Part shown: positions 12,090 through 20,792 of the stretch, piece by piece
Layout of the letters: every line of letters starts with the position of its first letter
Position numbering within the stretch: the stretch's first letter is position 1
Assembly (NCBI GenBank): GCA_015065365.1
Contig: SVQL01000007.1
Location: forward strand, 1 to 33,440
Direction: 5' to 3'
Source: Oscillospiraceae bacterium
GTDB taxonomy: Bacteria > Bacillota > Clostridia > Oscillospirales > CAG-272
Length of the DNA: 33,440 nucleotides
Translations under genes and position numbers: made by a program
Notes under the pieces: generated by a model
What the model saw: only the letters and a program-made list of their open reading frames with translations
Databases searched by the model: none
What the model was told of the DNA's origin: nothing

Positions 12090-13628
12090 TTACTTCTCAG
12101 CCTTAACAGCTTCGAATTCCTCGATAACCTCTTTGTCGGGAGCCTTGGTAAGAAGACTTACAACAACGATACCGATGCATGCTATAATGAATGCGGGGAG
12201 AAGCTCGTAAATGGTGAGCGCCTCAATTCCGTACTTTACGCCAAGGGGAGTAACGACGTATTCCCAAAGGATAACTGTCAAGCCACCCGAAATAATTCCT
12301 GCGAGCGCGCCCCACTTATTGGTACGCTTCCAGAACAGTGCGAACAGAACTACGGGAGCGAACGCCGCGCCAAAGCCTGCCCAAGCAAAGGAAACTATTC
12401 CAAATACGGAGCTGTCGGGATTCCATGCGAATATTACGGCAACTACTGCGATAACGGCAACCGTAATACGCGCGATAAGCATTGACGTCTTTGCCTTCAT
12501 GTCCTTCTTTATAAAGCGTTTAACTATGTTTTCGGAAACACTCGATGCCGCAGCGAGAAGCTGGGAGTCAGAGGTTGACATGATAGACGCGAGAATACCT
12601 GCGATTATGAGTCCCGCAACGACTGCAAGTATCCAGCCGTGTGTGCTAAGCAGCTTTGCGATTTCAATAATAATTCTTTCGGGGTCACTAAGCGAAACAA
12701 CGCCTGCGCTTACCATAGCGTATCCAACTACACCAATGAAAATCGCAACGCCCATAGAAATTACAACCCAAACGGAAGCAATTCTGCGAGAGGTCTTGAG
12801 CTTGTTCTTATCCTCGATCGCCATAAAGCGAAGGAGAATATGAGGCATACCGAAGTAGCCGAGTCCCCAAGCAAGCGTCGAAACGATAGAAAGGAACGAG
12901 AACGACTTTGCCGCCGAGTTCGCAGAATCGAATACGTTTACAAGGCTTATGTATCCGGGAAGATCCTTAACGGCACCCGTTACGTTCGCCATACCGTCAA
13001 CAGACGTAATACCAAAAACGACTACGACGATAAGAGCGAGAGTCATTATAATACTCTGCATAAAGTCCGTCGTGCTTGCCGCAAGGAAGCCACCGCTCAT
13101 AGTGTAAGCGATAATAACTGCTGCGCCCACTATCATCGCAATATGGTAATTAACGCCGAACAGCGAGTTAAAGAGCTTACCGACGGAAGCAAAGCCCGAT
13201 GCGGTATAAGGAACGAAGAATACGATAATGATGATCGCCGCCGCAAGCGTCAACATGCCTGATTTATCACGGAAGCGGTTTGAGAAGAAGTCGGGAATCG
13301 TGCTTGCTCCCACCTTCTCGGAATAAACGCGAATACGCTTTGCTACGATAAGCCAGTTAAGGTACGTACCAACTGCAAGTCCAAGCGCTGTCCAGAAGGC
13401 TTCCGCGATACCCGTTGCGAGCGCAACTCCGGGCAAGCCCATCAAAAGCCAGCTCGACATATCCGATGCCTCTGCACTCATTGCCGTTACAAACGGGCCG
13501 AGCTTTCTGCCGCCGAGATAGAAATCGTCGGTAGATTTGTTCTTTTTAGTGTAATAAACACCGATAACGACCATAAGGACCATGTAAAAGGCAATCGTTA
13601 TCAGCATTGCAATATCACTTGGTTTCAT
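12090..13628 (-). CDS. putP: Sodium/proline symporter (SSS family)
   Basis: A 512-residue carrier importing proline with sodium across the cell membrane. Early residues carry STDDFYLGGRKLGPFVTAMS and SAEASDMSSWLLMGLPG, the PutP signature for sodium and substrate binding, and around thirteen hydrophobic spans follow to a charged tail. Length is typical. AGGAGG precedes the ATG by five bases. A promoter is placed about 30 bases upstream. It stands alone, convergent with the HTH gene; proline use as nutrient or osmolyte is possible. Confidence 0.95.
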   Translation of the reverse strand: MKPSDIAMLITIAFYMVLMVVIGVYYTKKNKSTDDFYLGGRKLGPFVTAMSAEASDMSSWLLMGLPGVALATGIAEAFWTALGLAVGTYLNWLIVAKRIRVYSEKVGASTIPDFFSNRFRDKSGMLTLAAAIIIIVFFVPYTASGFASVGKLFNSLFGVNYHIAMIVGAAVIIAYTMSGGFLAASTTDFMQSIIMTLALIVVVVFGITSVDGMANVTGAVKDLPGYISLVNVFDSANSAAKSFSFLSIVSTLAWGLGYFGMPHILLRFMAIEDKNKLKTSRRIASVWVVISMGVAIFIGVVGYAMVSAGVVSLSDPERIIIEIAKLLSTHGWILAVVAGLIIAGILASIMSTSDSQLLAAASSVSENIVKRFIKKDMKAKTSMLIARITVAVIAVVAVIFAWNPDSSVFGIVSFAWAGFGAAFAPVVLFALFWKRTNKWGALAGIISGGLTVILWEYVVTPLGVKYGIEALTIYELLPAFIIACIGIVVVSLLTKAPDKEVIEEFEAVKAEK

Positions 13629-13660
13629 AATGACCTCCTAAAATAAAAAAACTATATGCT

Positions 13661-13689
13661 ATTATACCACAAAATCTTCCAAAAGGCAA
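13661..13689 (-). promoter_or_regulatory. Sigma-A promoter of putP
   Basis: Minus strand TTGCCT (13689-13684), 17 bases, TATAAT (13666-13661). Confidence 0.75.
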
Positions 13690-13745
13690 TAGCAAAACCG
13701 AAAATAAATGAATATATATATGCAAACTCTCTTTTCACGCACAAG

Positions 13746-13774
13746 TTGACATTTTTGCCTTGGTGTGCTATAAT
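13746..13774 (+). promoter_or_regulatory. Sigma-A promoter upstream of the ECF sigma gene
   Basis: TTGACA (13746-13751), 17 bases, TATAAT (13769-13774). It would give a leader of about 115 bases and basal expression of the sigma operon. Confidence 0.8.
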
Positions 13775-13830
13775 TTCTTTAGCTACAATAATTTTGCGCA
13801 AATAATTTTTTTGAAAAATTTCCTTAAAAA

Positions 13831-13856
13831 TGTAACCTTTGGATAAAAAATCCGTC
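13831..13856 (+). promoter_or_regulatory. ECF-sigma-type promoter (probable autoregulation)
   Basis: TGTAAC (13831-13836), 16 bases, CGTC (13853-13856) matches the general ECF pattern (AAC in the -35, CGTC in the -10) known for SigX/SigW/SigV-like factors in Bacillus. It lies 38 bases before the sigma ATG, the place expected for self-activation. Confidence 0.75.
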
Positions 13857-13894
13857 TTTAGGGGTAAGAACTCAAAAAGTAATGGGAGGTAAGC

Positions 13895-14449
13895 ATGGAA
13901 GACAGTAAAATTATAGATCTATATTTTGAGCGTTCACAGTCGGCAATAAAAGAGACGCACGAAAAATACGGCCACTACTGCCACACTATTGCCTACAACG
14001 TGCTGTATTCCTACGAGGATGCCGAGGAATGTGTCAACGACACGTATCTGCGCGCATGGAAATCAATTCCGCCCCACCGCCCCTCGCGTCTGTCCGCCTT
14101 CCTCGGCAAAATAACGAGAAATCTGGCGCTTGACAGATACGATTCAAGGACGGCTAAAAAACGCGAATGTCCCCTTGAGCTTGCGCTTGAGGAAATCAGC
14201 GAATGCGTACCCGACGTAAGCGCTGAACGAGAGAGCGACGGCGGAGTCCTGAGAGACGCTATAAACTCATTCCTTGCCTCGTTGCCAAGGCGCACTCGCA
14301 TAATATTTATGCAAAGGTATTGGTATCTTTCAAGCATTTCGGAAATATCCGCATCTCTCGGCATAAGCGAGAGCAACGTAAAGGTCATACTTATGCGCAC
14401 CCGAAAAAAATTCAAGGAGTTTCTTGAAAAGGAGGAAATTTTTATATGA
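13895..14449 (+). CDS. ECF-type RNA polymerase sigma factor
   Basis: A 184-residue sigma-70-family factor with only regions 2 and 4. Region 2 (about 20-88) contains YEDAEECVNDTYLRAWKSIP and GKITRNLALDRYDSRTAKKR for -10 recognition and core binding; region 4 (about 130-175) contains LPRRTRIIFMQRYW and the HTH ISEISASLGISESNVKVILM for the -35. GGGAGG precedes the ATG. Its stop overlaps the start of the next gene by four bases (ATGA), so the two are translationally coupled, the usual arrangement of an ECF sigma with its membrane anti-sigma. Both a sigma-A and an ECF-type promoter lie upstream. Confidence 0.94.
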   Translation: MEDSKIIDLYFERSQSAIKETHEKYGHYCHTIAYNVLYSYEDAEECVNDTYLRAWKSIPPHRPSRLSAFLGKITRNLALDRYDSRTAKKRECPLELALEEISECVPDVSAERESDGGVLRDAINSFLASLPRRTRIIFMQRYWYLSSISEISASLGISESNVKVILMRTRKKFKEFLEKEEIFI

Positions 14450-16398
14450 AGGACAAAAAGCTTTTACGAATGATGTCATCGGCTGACGACAAGTACGTAG
14501 AGGAAGCAGACCCCGCCAAAAATCACCAAAGGCGCGGAGCATATAAGAAAATAATTATTGCGGCGGTGATTGCGGCTTCCCTACTCTTCGGCACACTCGC
14601 AACGGCGGGCTTTGCAGTCGGCACGTGGCTCTTTAAGCCCTTTGACACTACTCCCCCCGACGTTTCAATGTATTCCGACAGCGAATACTACGAGCTTATA
14701 CAAAAAATAAACGTCCTTACCTATGAAAACTATGAAAAGCCCGAATACGGCAACAATTTCGGCATGATTTGCGGCAGCTTATTCAATATGTTTTTGAAAG
14801 GCGCGGCTATGGGTAAGGACGAGTCAATGGAAATGGACGGCGCGCTCATGGACGGCGCGGCTGACACGGTAAGCGGCACGGGCGAGAGCTACGAGGAAAT
14901 TACCGACAACCAAACCGCAGGTGTTATCGAGGGGGATAGAATCAAGCGCTCGAATGAGCATATTTACTTCCTCGACGGCAACGTGCTTCGCATATATTCA
15001 ATAGCGGGCGAGGAGTCAGTGCAGCTTGGCTCGTACGACCTTGCCGATAATGGAGAGAGCTATTATTCTTACCACGCTTACCGCGAGATATACCTCTCCG
15101 CCGATTGCAAAACCGTTACGGTCATATCTCCCATTTACGATAAAACGGTAGGCTCACTCATAGAGATAGTCGCACTTGACGTAAGCAATCCAAGCAACGT
15201 AACGGAAAAGAAAACGGTCAGACTCGTTGGCGGCTACAGCTCCTCAAGACTCACTGAAGGCAGCTTTATAGTAATTTCCGAGTTCTCTGTACGTAGCTCT
15301 CCAGACTTCTCGGACGAGTCGCAGTTCGTGCCCCAGATTGACTTAGGCAACGGATACGAGAGTATTCCCATGGACGGTATAATTTCTCCCGATACGCTGA
15401 CGAGCACTCGCTATACTGTTATCTGCCGCTTTGATGAAAACACGCTGGAGCTTGATGACTCCTCGGCGTTTCTTTCCTGCGGCGAGCACGTTTATCTCTC
15501 GAACACAACCGCCTATATTACACGCGGCTTTAACTTCCGTTCCGAGAACGGAGATAAATTCGTAGACGTGGCAAAAACGGAGATATACGGTATGATCTAC
15601 AACGAGGACTCATTCCGCTATATCGGCTCGGTTTTAGTAGACGGACACGTTGAGAACAGGTACTGTCTTGACGAGTACGAGGGTATTCTCCGCGTAGTTA
15701 CGACGACGGACGTAAATGAATTCGTAAAGCACGAGAACGTCGTTTTCGGTACTTCCGAAACGGTTATGGTTTCTGACGTAAATCGCGGAACTAACGCAAG
15801 TCTTTACTGCATAGATTTTAAAGAGCGCAGGATAATTGCGAGCGTGTGCGATTTTGCCCCTGCAGGCGAGAGCGTACAGTCCGCGAGATTTGACGGCACG
15901 GCGGCTTACGTCTGCACCTCGATAGAGCTCAAAGATCCCGTATTCTTCTTCGACCTCTCCGACCTCTCGAATATTACCTTTAAGGACACTGGTACTATTG
16001 AAGGATTTTCAACCTCGCTCGTAAGCTTCGGTGACGGTTATCTTCTCGGTATAGGAGTAGGAGCTTCAAGCGATACGCTCAAAATTGAGGTTTACGAGGA
16101 AGACGGTGACGGCGTACGCTCCGTCTGCAAGTACGAATCCGTAAGCACCTACAATTCCTCGGATTATAAATCCTACTATATAAACAGGGGTGAGCAGCTC
16201 GTCGGCATGGGCGTTACCGTCTACAACAGAGGTGACGGTCAAAGCAGATATATTTTACTTCATTTCGACGGCTATGAGCTGCGCGAGCTTGTTAACGTAA
16301 AGCTTGACGGAGTCAACGACTACAAGCGCGGCGTTTATATCGACGGATATATGTATATGTTCGGAGAGAACGACATGAAGGTGCAAAGGATTAGATGA
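14446..16398 (+). CDS. Membrane-anchored beta-propeller protein, probable anti-sigma partner
   Basis: A 650-residue protein with a short cytoplasmic N-terminus (about 1-34), one membrane span (about 36-58) and a large extracellular part. The outside portion looks like the secreted C-terminal beta-propeller family (Beta_propel type): ITDNQTAGVIEGDRIKRSNE, then repeated blade-like stretches such as IYFLDGNVLRIYSI and VYLSNTTAYITRGF, ending with DGYMYMFGENDMKVQRI. The N-terminus (KLLRMMSSADDKYVEEADP) resembles the short sigma-contacting segment of anti-sigma proteins in Clostridia. Coupling to the sigma gene supports a sensor/anti-sigma role, an inference. The ligand is unknown. A two-hairpin terminator follows. 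Confidence 0.82.
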   Translation: MKDKKLLRMMSSADDKYVEEADPAKNHQRRGAYKKIIIAAVIAASLLFGTLATAGFAVGTWLFKPFDTTPPDVSMYSDSEYYELIQKINVLTYENYEKPEYGNNFGMICGSLFNMFLKGAAMGKDESMEMDGALMDGAADTVSGTGESYEEITDNQTAGVIEGDRIKRSNEHIYFLDGNVLRIYSIAGEESVQLGSYDLADNGESYYSYHAYREIYLSADCKTVTVISPIYDKTVGSLIEIVALDVSNPSNVTEKKTVRLVGGYSSSRLTEGSFIVISEFSVRSSPDFSDESQFVPQIDLGNGYESIPMDGIISPDTLTSTRYTVICRFDENTLELDDSSAFLSCGEHVYLSNTTAYITRGFNFRSENGDKFVDVAKTEIYGMIYNEDSFRYIGSVLVDGHVENRYCLDEYEGILRVVTTTDVNEFVKHENVVFGTSETVMVSDVNRGTNASLYCIDFKERRIIASVCDFAPAGESVQSARFDGTAAYVCTSIELKDPVFFFDLSDLSNITFKDTGTIEGFSTSLVSFGDGYLLGIGVGASSDTLKIEVYEEDGDGVRSVCKYESVSTYNSSDYKSYYINRGEQLVGMGVTVYNRGDGQSRYILLHFDGYELRELVNVKLDGVNDYKRGVYIDGYMYMFGENDMKVQRIR

Positions 16399-16409
16399 AA
16401 CTTGTAAGT

Positions 16410-16513
16410 TTTCACGCTTTTTTGAAAAAAAGCGTGAAAAAAACTTCACACAAAAATATTTTGGCGTTTCCTATGTGGAAAGCCGTCGAGCGCACCGACG
16501 GCTTTCCTTTTTA
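16410..16513 (+). terminator. Two-hairpin terminator of the sigma operon
   Basis: First hairpin TTTCACGCTTTTTT/AAAAAAGCGTGAAA-type (16410-16440), tail AAAACTTCACACAAAAATATT, then GGAAAGCCGTCG (16477-16488) pairing with CGACGGCTTTCC (16496-16507) before five T. The order and tail match the composite repeat, but the core sequence differs. Confidence 0.8.
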
Positions 16514-16624
16514 TTGTAAGGCTTGATTTACTAAAGGAAAGGAGAAGCGCCGATAACAATAAAATTATGTTTATGCAAAACCGTCCGTTACCTAAATAAA
16601 ACAATGGAAAATATAAAAATCTCC

Positions 16625-16653
16625 TTGACTTTTACCTACCTTATTGGTATAAT
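16625..16653 (+). promoter_or_regulatory. Sigma-A promoter of the GH78-kinase operon
   Basis: TTGACT (16625-16630), 17 bases, TATAAT (16648-16653). No obvious cre or operator palindrome is seen next to it. Confidence 0.8.
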
Positions 16654-16698
16654 TTAGTTATAAAAATTTTATTATTTCATACAGCAAAGAGGTGCAAT

Positions 16699-18954
16699 AT
16701 GAAAAAAGCAATCTGGCTTAAATCTCCCGTAGAAACGGGTGCCGCAGCTATAACCTTTTCGGGTAGCGTTTCTGTCAAAAAGGAAGTGCTTCGCGCAACT
16801 CTCAGCGCGACCTCAATAGGCGTTTATACCGCGTCGGTAAACGGTAATCGCGTAGGTAATCGCGTGCTCACCCCCGGATATACGAGCTACAACAATCGAG
16901 TTATGTTTCAGACCTATGACGTAACCGAGCTTATAACTGATAAAACTACTGTTTCTATCACCGTTGCCCCCGGATGGGCAGTCGGTCACATCGGCTTTTC
17001 GGGCAGAGAAAAGCTTTATCACCCGCACGTACTTGCCGCATTTGAGCTTGAGGTGTGCTATACCGACGGCACGAGCGAGCTTTTCGTTGCCGACGAAAGC
17101 TTTACCGTAAGCACGAGTGAGGTAACCTTTGCTGACATATACGACGGAGAAACGCTTGATAAGACCGCGCCAATAGTGACGCTTGGCAATGCCGTAATCG
17201 AGGACGCCCCCTTCACTGCTGTCCCCGACAACGGCGCTCCCATAACGGAGCATGAGTCCCTGTCTCCCATTGCTTACATCGTTACTCCCAACGGAGAGAA
17301 GGTTATAGACTTCGGGCAGAACATGACGGGCTACGTAACGCTCCGCATCAAGGGAAAGCGCGGCGAGCGCGTTTCGTTTACGCATGCGGAGGTGCTTGAC
17401 AGTGACGGAAATTTCTACAACGCAAACTACCGCAAGGCGAAAAACGTAATCACCTACGTGCTTGACGGCGAGGAGCACGTATACAAGCCTGAATACTCCT
17501 TCCAGGGCTTCCGCTACATAAGACTTGACGAGTACCCCGAGGGAGAGGTTGACTTAAACGGCTTCAGGGCAGTTGCCGTTCACACACAAATGACTCGCAC
17601 CGCTGATTTTACGACGGGCAACGCAAAGATCAATCAGCTTTACCACAACATCATCTGGGGTCAAAAATCAAACTATCTGGACGTTCCCACAGACTGTCCG
17701 CAGAGAAACGAGCGTCTTGGCTGGACGGGTGACACACAGGTATTCTGCCGCGCCGCCGCCATAAACTACGACGTTCGCCGCTTCTTCGAGAAGTGGCTCA
17801 CAGACCTTCGCCTTGAGCAAGGCGAGGACGGCAGAGTTATGGGTACCTGCCCCGAAACCTACGGCACTTGCTCCCCCATTTCAAGAATTTCCGCAGGCTG
17901 GGGCGATGCGGCAACCATCGTACCGTGGACGCTTTACGAGCTTTACGGTGATAAACAAATTCTTGAGGATAATTTTGAGCTTATGCGCGGCTGGGTTGAA
18001 TACATGCACAGCGCGGGCTCCGAGGAATTTCTCTGGCTTGGCGGCTTCCACTACGGTGACTGGCTTGCAATGGACGCGGGCGCAGACTCCTACGTTGGCG
18101 CTACCGCTAACGACCTTGTTGCAACCGCTTTCTTCGCGTACTCCACCTCACTGCTTATAAAGGCGGGCGAGGTTCTTGGCAAGGATATGAGCTACTACCG
18201 CGATATGCACACAAAGGTAGTTGCAGCTTTCCGCGAATATTTTATGGAGAATGGCATGCCCAAGGACGAATTCCCTCTTACGGAAATTCTCCCCGATAGC
18301 AAGAAGAGCAGCTCCGATACCGTAAGACGCGGCGTTACGCAAACAGCACTCGTGCTTATTCTTCAATTCGGTCTTTGCACAGAGCAGGAGCGTCCTGCAC
18401 TGATAAATAAGCTCGTTGAGCTTATCGACGAATTCGGCGGCAGGATGTCAACGGGCTTCCTCGGAACTCCCTATATTCTCCACGCTCTATCCGACAACGG
18501 CAGAACTGACGTTGCCTACAAGCTGTTCTTCAACGAGAACAATCCCTCTTGGCTGTACTCCGTAAACCACGGCGCTACGACCATTTGGGAGCATTGGAAC
18601 GGAATCAAGGAGGACGGAAGCTTCTGGAGCACAAGCATGAACTCATTTAATCACTACGCATACGGTGCAGTAGCCGATTGGATGTTTGGCGTTATCGCAG
18701 GTATAAAGGTAACTGCTCCCGCTTACAAGGAGATTATAGTCGCGCCCATGCCTTCCGAAAAGCTCGGCTTTGCACGTGCGGGAATTGATACCGTAAGCGG
18801 CAGAATTGAGAGCAGCTGGTATTATACCGCAGACTCCGTCCGCTTTGAGATAACCGTACCCGACGGCACCGTAGCTAAGATCGTTCTTCCCAATGGCTAC
18901 ACCGAAACCGTTCGCGGCGGCAAATACTGCTACGGAATATCTAAAAATATATAA
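16699..18954 (+). CDS. GH78 alpha-L-rhamnosidase
   Basis: A 751-residue glycoside hydrolase expected to release terminal L-rhamnose from plant glycosides or polysaccharides. N-terminal beta domains (from VGNRVLTPGYTSYNNRVMFQ) are followed by the (alpha/alpha)6 barrel. Conserved acidic residues sit in DCPQRNERLGWTGD (332-345, with Asp332, Glu338 and Asp345), and the late catalytic Glu631 in TTIWEHWNGI. The C-terminal beta domain begins near GIKVTAPAYKEIIVAPMP. No signal peptide, so it probably works on imported sugars in the cytosol. GAGGTG precedes the ATG. The kinase gene starts seven bases after its stop, implying one operon. Confidence 0.93.
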   Translation: MKKAIWLKSPVETGAAAITFSGSVSVKKEVLRATLSATSIGVYTASVNGNRVGNRVLTPGYTSYNNRVMFQTYDVTELITDKTTVSITVAPGWAVGHIGFSGREKLYHPHVLAAFELEVCYTDGTSELFVADESFTVSTSEVTFADIYDGETLDKTAPIVTLGNAVIEDAPFTAVPDNGAPITEHESLSPIAYIVTPNGEKVIDFGQNMTGYVTLRIKGKRGERVSFTHAEVLDSDGNFYNANYRKAKNVITYVLDGEEHVYKPEYSFQGFRYIRLDEYPEGEVDLNGFRAVAVHTQMTRTADFTTGNAKINQLYHNIIWGQKSNYLDVPTDCPQRNERLGWTGDTQVFCRAAAINYDVRRFFEKWLTDLRLEQGEDGRVMGTCPETYGTCSPISRISAGWGDAATIVPWTLYELYGDKQILEDNFELMRGWVEYMHSAGSEEFLWLGGFHYGDWLAMDAGADSYVGATANDLVATAFFAYSTSLLIKAGEVLGKDMSYYRDMHTKVVAAFREYFMENGMPKDEFPLTEILPDSKKSSSDTVRRGVTQTALVLILQFGLCTEQERPALINKLVELIDEFGGRMSTGFLGTPYILHALSDNGRTDVAYKLFFNENNPSWLYSVNHGATTIWEHWNGIKEDGSFWSTSMNSFNHYAYGAVADWMFGVIAGIKVTAPAYKEIIVAPMPSEKLGFARAGIDTVSGRIESSWYYTADSVRFEITVPDGTVAKIVLPNGYTETVRGGKYCYGISKNI

Positions 18955-18961
18955 GGAAAAA

Positions 18962-20593
18962 ATGAAAAAAAGATACGTAATAGGAATGGACTTTGGAACT
19001 TTGTCCGTAAGATGCGTTATAGCGGATGCTCTTACGGGAAAGACGGTCGCAGAGTCTGTGAGCGAATACGAGCACGGCGTTATGGACGACACCTTTCTCG
19101 ACGGTTCTCCACTAAAGTCAAAAATCGCCTTGCAGCATCCCCTTGACTACATAAACTCAATGAAGTCAACCGTAACCGAATGTCTTTCTGCTTCTTCTCT
19201 CAATGCAGAGGATATTGCGGGCGTTGGTGTTGATTTCACGGGCTCTACGGTACTTCCCGTAGACAAGGACGGAATACCCTTGTGCTTTGACGGACGCTTT
19301 TCAAACGAGCCACACGCATACGTAAAGCTTTGGAAATCCCACTCAGCAGAGGCAGAGGCAAACGCCGTAACCGCGCTTGCAGAAAAGCGCGGCGAGCCTT
19401 GGCTTATCGGTTATGGCGGAAAGATCTCCTCGGAGTGGATGATACCGAAAATACTCGAAACGCTCAACGACGCTCCCCACGTTTATGAGGCTACGGCGGA
19501 GTTTACCGAGGCAGGCGACCTCATTACCCGACTTTTGACGGGCAGCAGCGCACGCACTACGTCCTTTGCGGGCTTCAAGGGGATATGGAACGACGAGACG
19601 GGGTATCCGCCAAATGGCTTCTTTTGTGAGCTTGACATGCGCATGGACGGTATCGTCGGCACGAAAATTTCCCAAAATGTTCGTCCCGTCGGAGAGATTG
19701 CAGGCTACGTTGATGAACGGGGCGCAAGCCTTTCAGGGCTCGCCGTCGGCACTCCCGTATGCCTTTCTATTCTTGACGCGCATGCCGCAATGCCTGCGCT
19801 CGGTATCAGCGGAGAGCGAGAGCTTATGCTCATACTCGGCACGTCGGGTTGCTTTATAATCAACGACTCCGCGGCTAAAAATATCCCCGGGATATGCGGC
19901 AAGGTAAACGACGCAATATTCAAGGGATACTACACCTACGAGGCGGGACAGTCCTGTCTTGGTGACGGCTTTGACTGGTTTGTAAAAAATCTCGTCCCTG
20001 AAAAATACACCGTCGCAGCGCGAGAATCCAGCGTCAGTATTCACGAATATCTGCGTAGCAAAGCGCAAAAACTCGCTATCGGGCAGAGCGGTCTGTTAGT
20101 TCTCGATTGGTTTAACGGAAACAGAAGTGTTCTCGCCGACTACGACCTTTCGGGTATGATACTCGGTCTTAAGCTTTCCACAAAGCCCGAGGAGATTTAT
20201 CGCGCTATTATTGAAGCGTCTGCGTTCAGCTCGCGTATGATAATAGACAATTTTAGCGATAACGGTATTGAAATCGGCACTATATATGCCTCGGGAGGTA
20301 TCGCTCTCAAGGACGAAATGATGATGCAGATATTGGCAGACGTAACCCGCAGAGAAATACACGTATCGAGCGCAACTCAGGCAGGCGCGCTCGGAAGCGC
20401 AATATTCGCCTCGGTTGTAGCAGGAATCTACGCAAATATCAAGGATGCCGTAAAGGTAATGTCAGTTCCTTCGGCAAGGATTTATCATCCAATCCCCGAA
20501 AATTCTCAAGCCTACGACAAGCTATATGCCGAATATTCCCTTCTCCACGACTATTTCGGCAGAGGCGGCAACGACGTTATGAAGCGTATTTAG
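18962..20593 (+). CDS. araB: FGGY carbohydrate kinase, ribulokinase-like
   Basis: A 543-residue sugar kinase closest in motifs to L-ribulokinase: GMDFGTLSVRCVIADA (phosphate 1 loop), EYEHGVMD, ALQHPLDYI, GVGVDFTGSTVLPVD, NEPHAYVKLWKSH, YGGKISSEWMIPK and later FNGNRSVLADYDLSGMILGL with YASGGIALKDEMMMQI (ATP site). Ribulokinase phosphorylates L-ribulose to L-ribulose 5-phosphate in arabinose use. ATG 18962 has AAGGA five bases before it. Being coupled to a rhamnosidase rather than to araA/araD is odd; the true substrate could be another ketose, so the symbol is provisional. Confidence 0.85.
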   Translation: MKKRYVIGMDFGTLSVRCVIADALTGKTVAESVSEYEHGVMDDTFLDGSPLKSKIALQHPLDYINSMKSTVTECLSASSLNAEDIAGVGVDFTGSTVLPVDKDGIPLCFDGRFSNEPHAYVKLWKSHSAEAEANAVTALAEKRGEPWLIGYGGKISSEWMIPKILETLNDAPHVYEATAEFTEAGDLITRLLTGSSARTTSFAGFKGIWNDETGYPPNGFFCELDMRMDGIVGTKISQNVRPVGEIAGYVDERGASLSGLAVGTPVCLSILDAHAAMPALGISGERELMLILGTSGCFIINDSAAKNIPGICGKVNDAIFKGYYTYEAGQSCLGDGFDWFVKNLVPEKYTVAARESSVSIHEYLRSKAQKLAIGQSGLLVLDWFNGNRSVLADYDLSGMILGLKLSTKPEEIYRAIIEASAFSSRMIIDNFSDNGIEIGTIYASGGIALKDEMMMQILADVTRREIHVSSATQAGALGSAIFASVVAGIYANIKDAVKVMSVPSARIYHPIPENSQAYDKLYAEYSLLHDYFGRGGNDVMKRI

Positions 20594-20641
20594 CCTGCAA
20601 GATTGAGTCATTCAGAAAAAAGCAAGAACAAAGTAAGCTTA

Positions 20642-20695
20642 AAAGCAAATTCCGCCTTTGTTATCGAATACGGTACAAGGGCGGTTTACTTTTTT
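20642..20695 (+). terminator. Terminator after the kinase gene
   Basis: CCGCCTTTGT (20652-20661) pairs with ACAAGGGCGG (20675-20684), extended by A/T pairs outside, and is followed by TTTACTTTTTT. Confidence 0.75.
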
Positions 20696-20792
20696 CAACA
20701 AATTGTATTAAATATGCAGGTATTCACAATATGGTAACAAAGGTGTGATATAATGTAATTTGTATATCTATAAACAAGTAAACGAGGTAAAA

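Noticed and set aside
12012-13262. Long plus-strand open frames opposite putP
   Set aside because: They are antisense shadows of a clear PutP reading frame.
18893-18961. Upstream start for the kinase overlapping the rhamnosidase gene
   Set aside because: The extra residues do not fit the family N-terminus; ATG 18962 has AAGGA and begins right at the GMDFGT motif.
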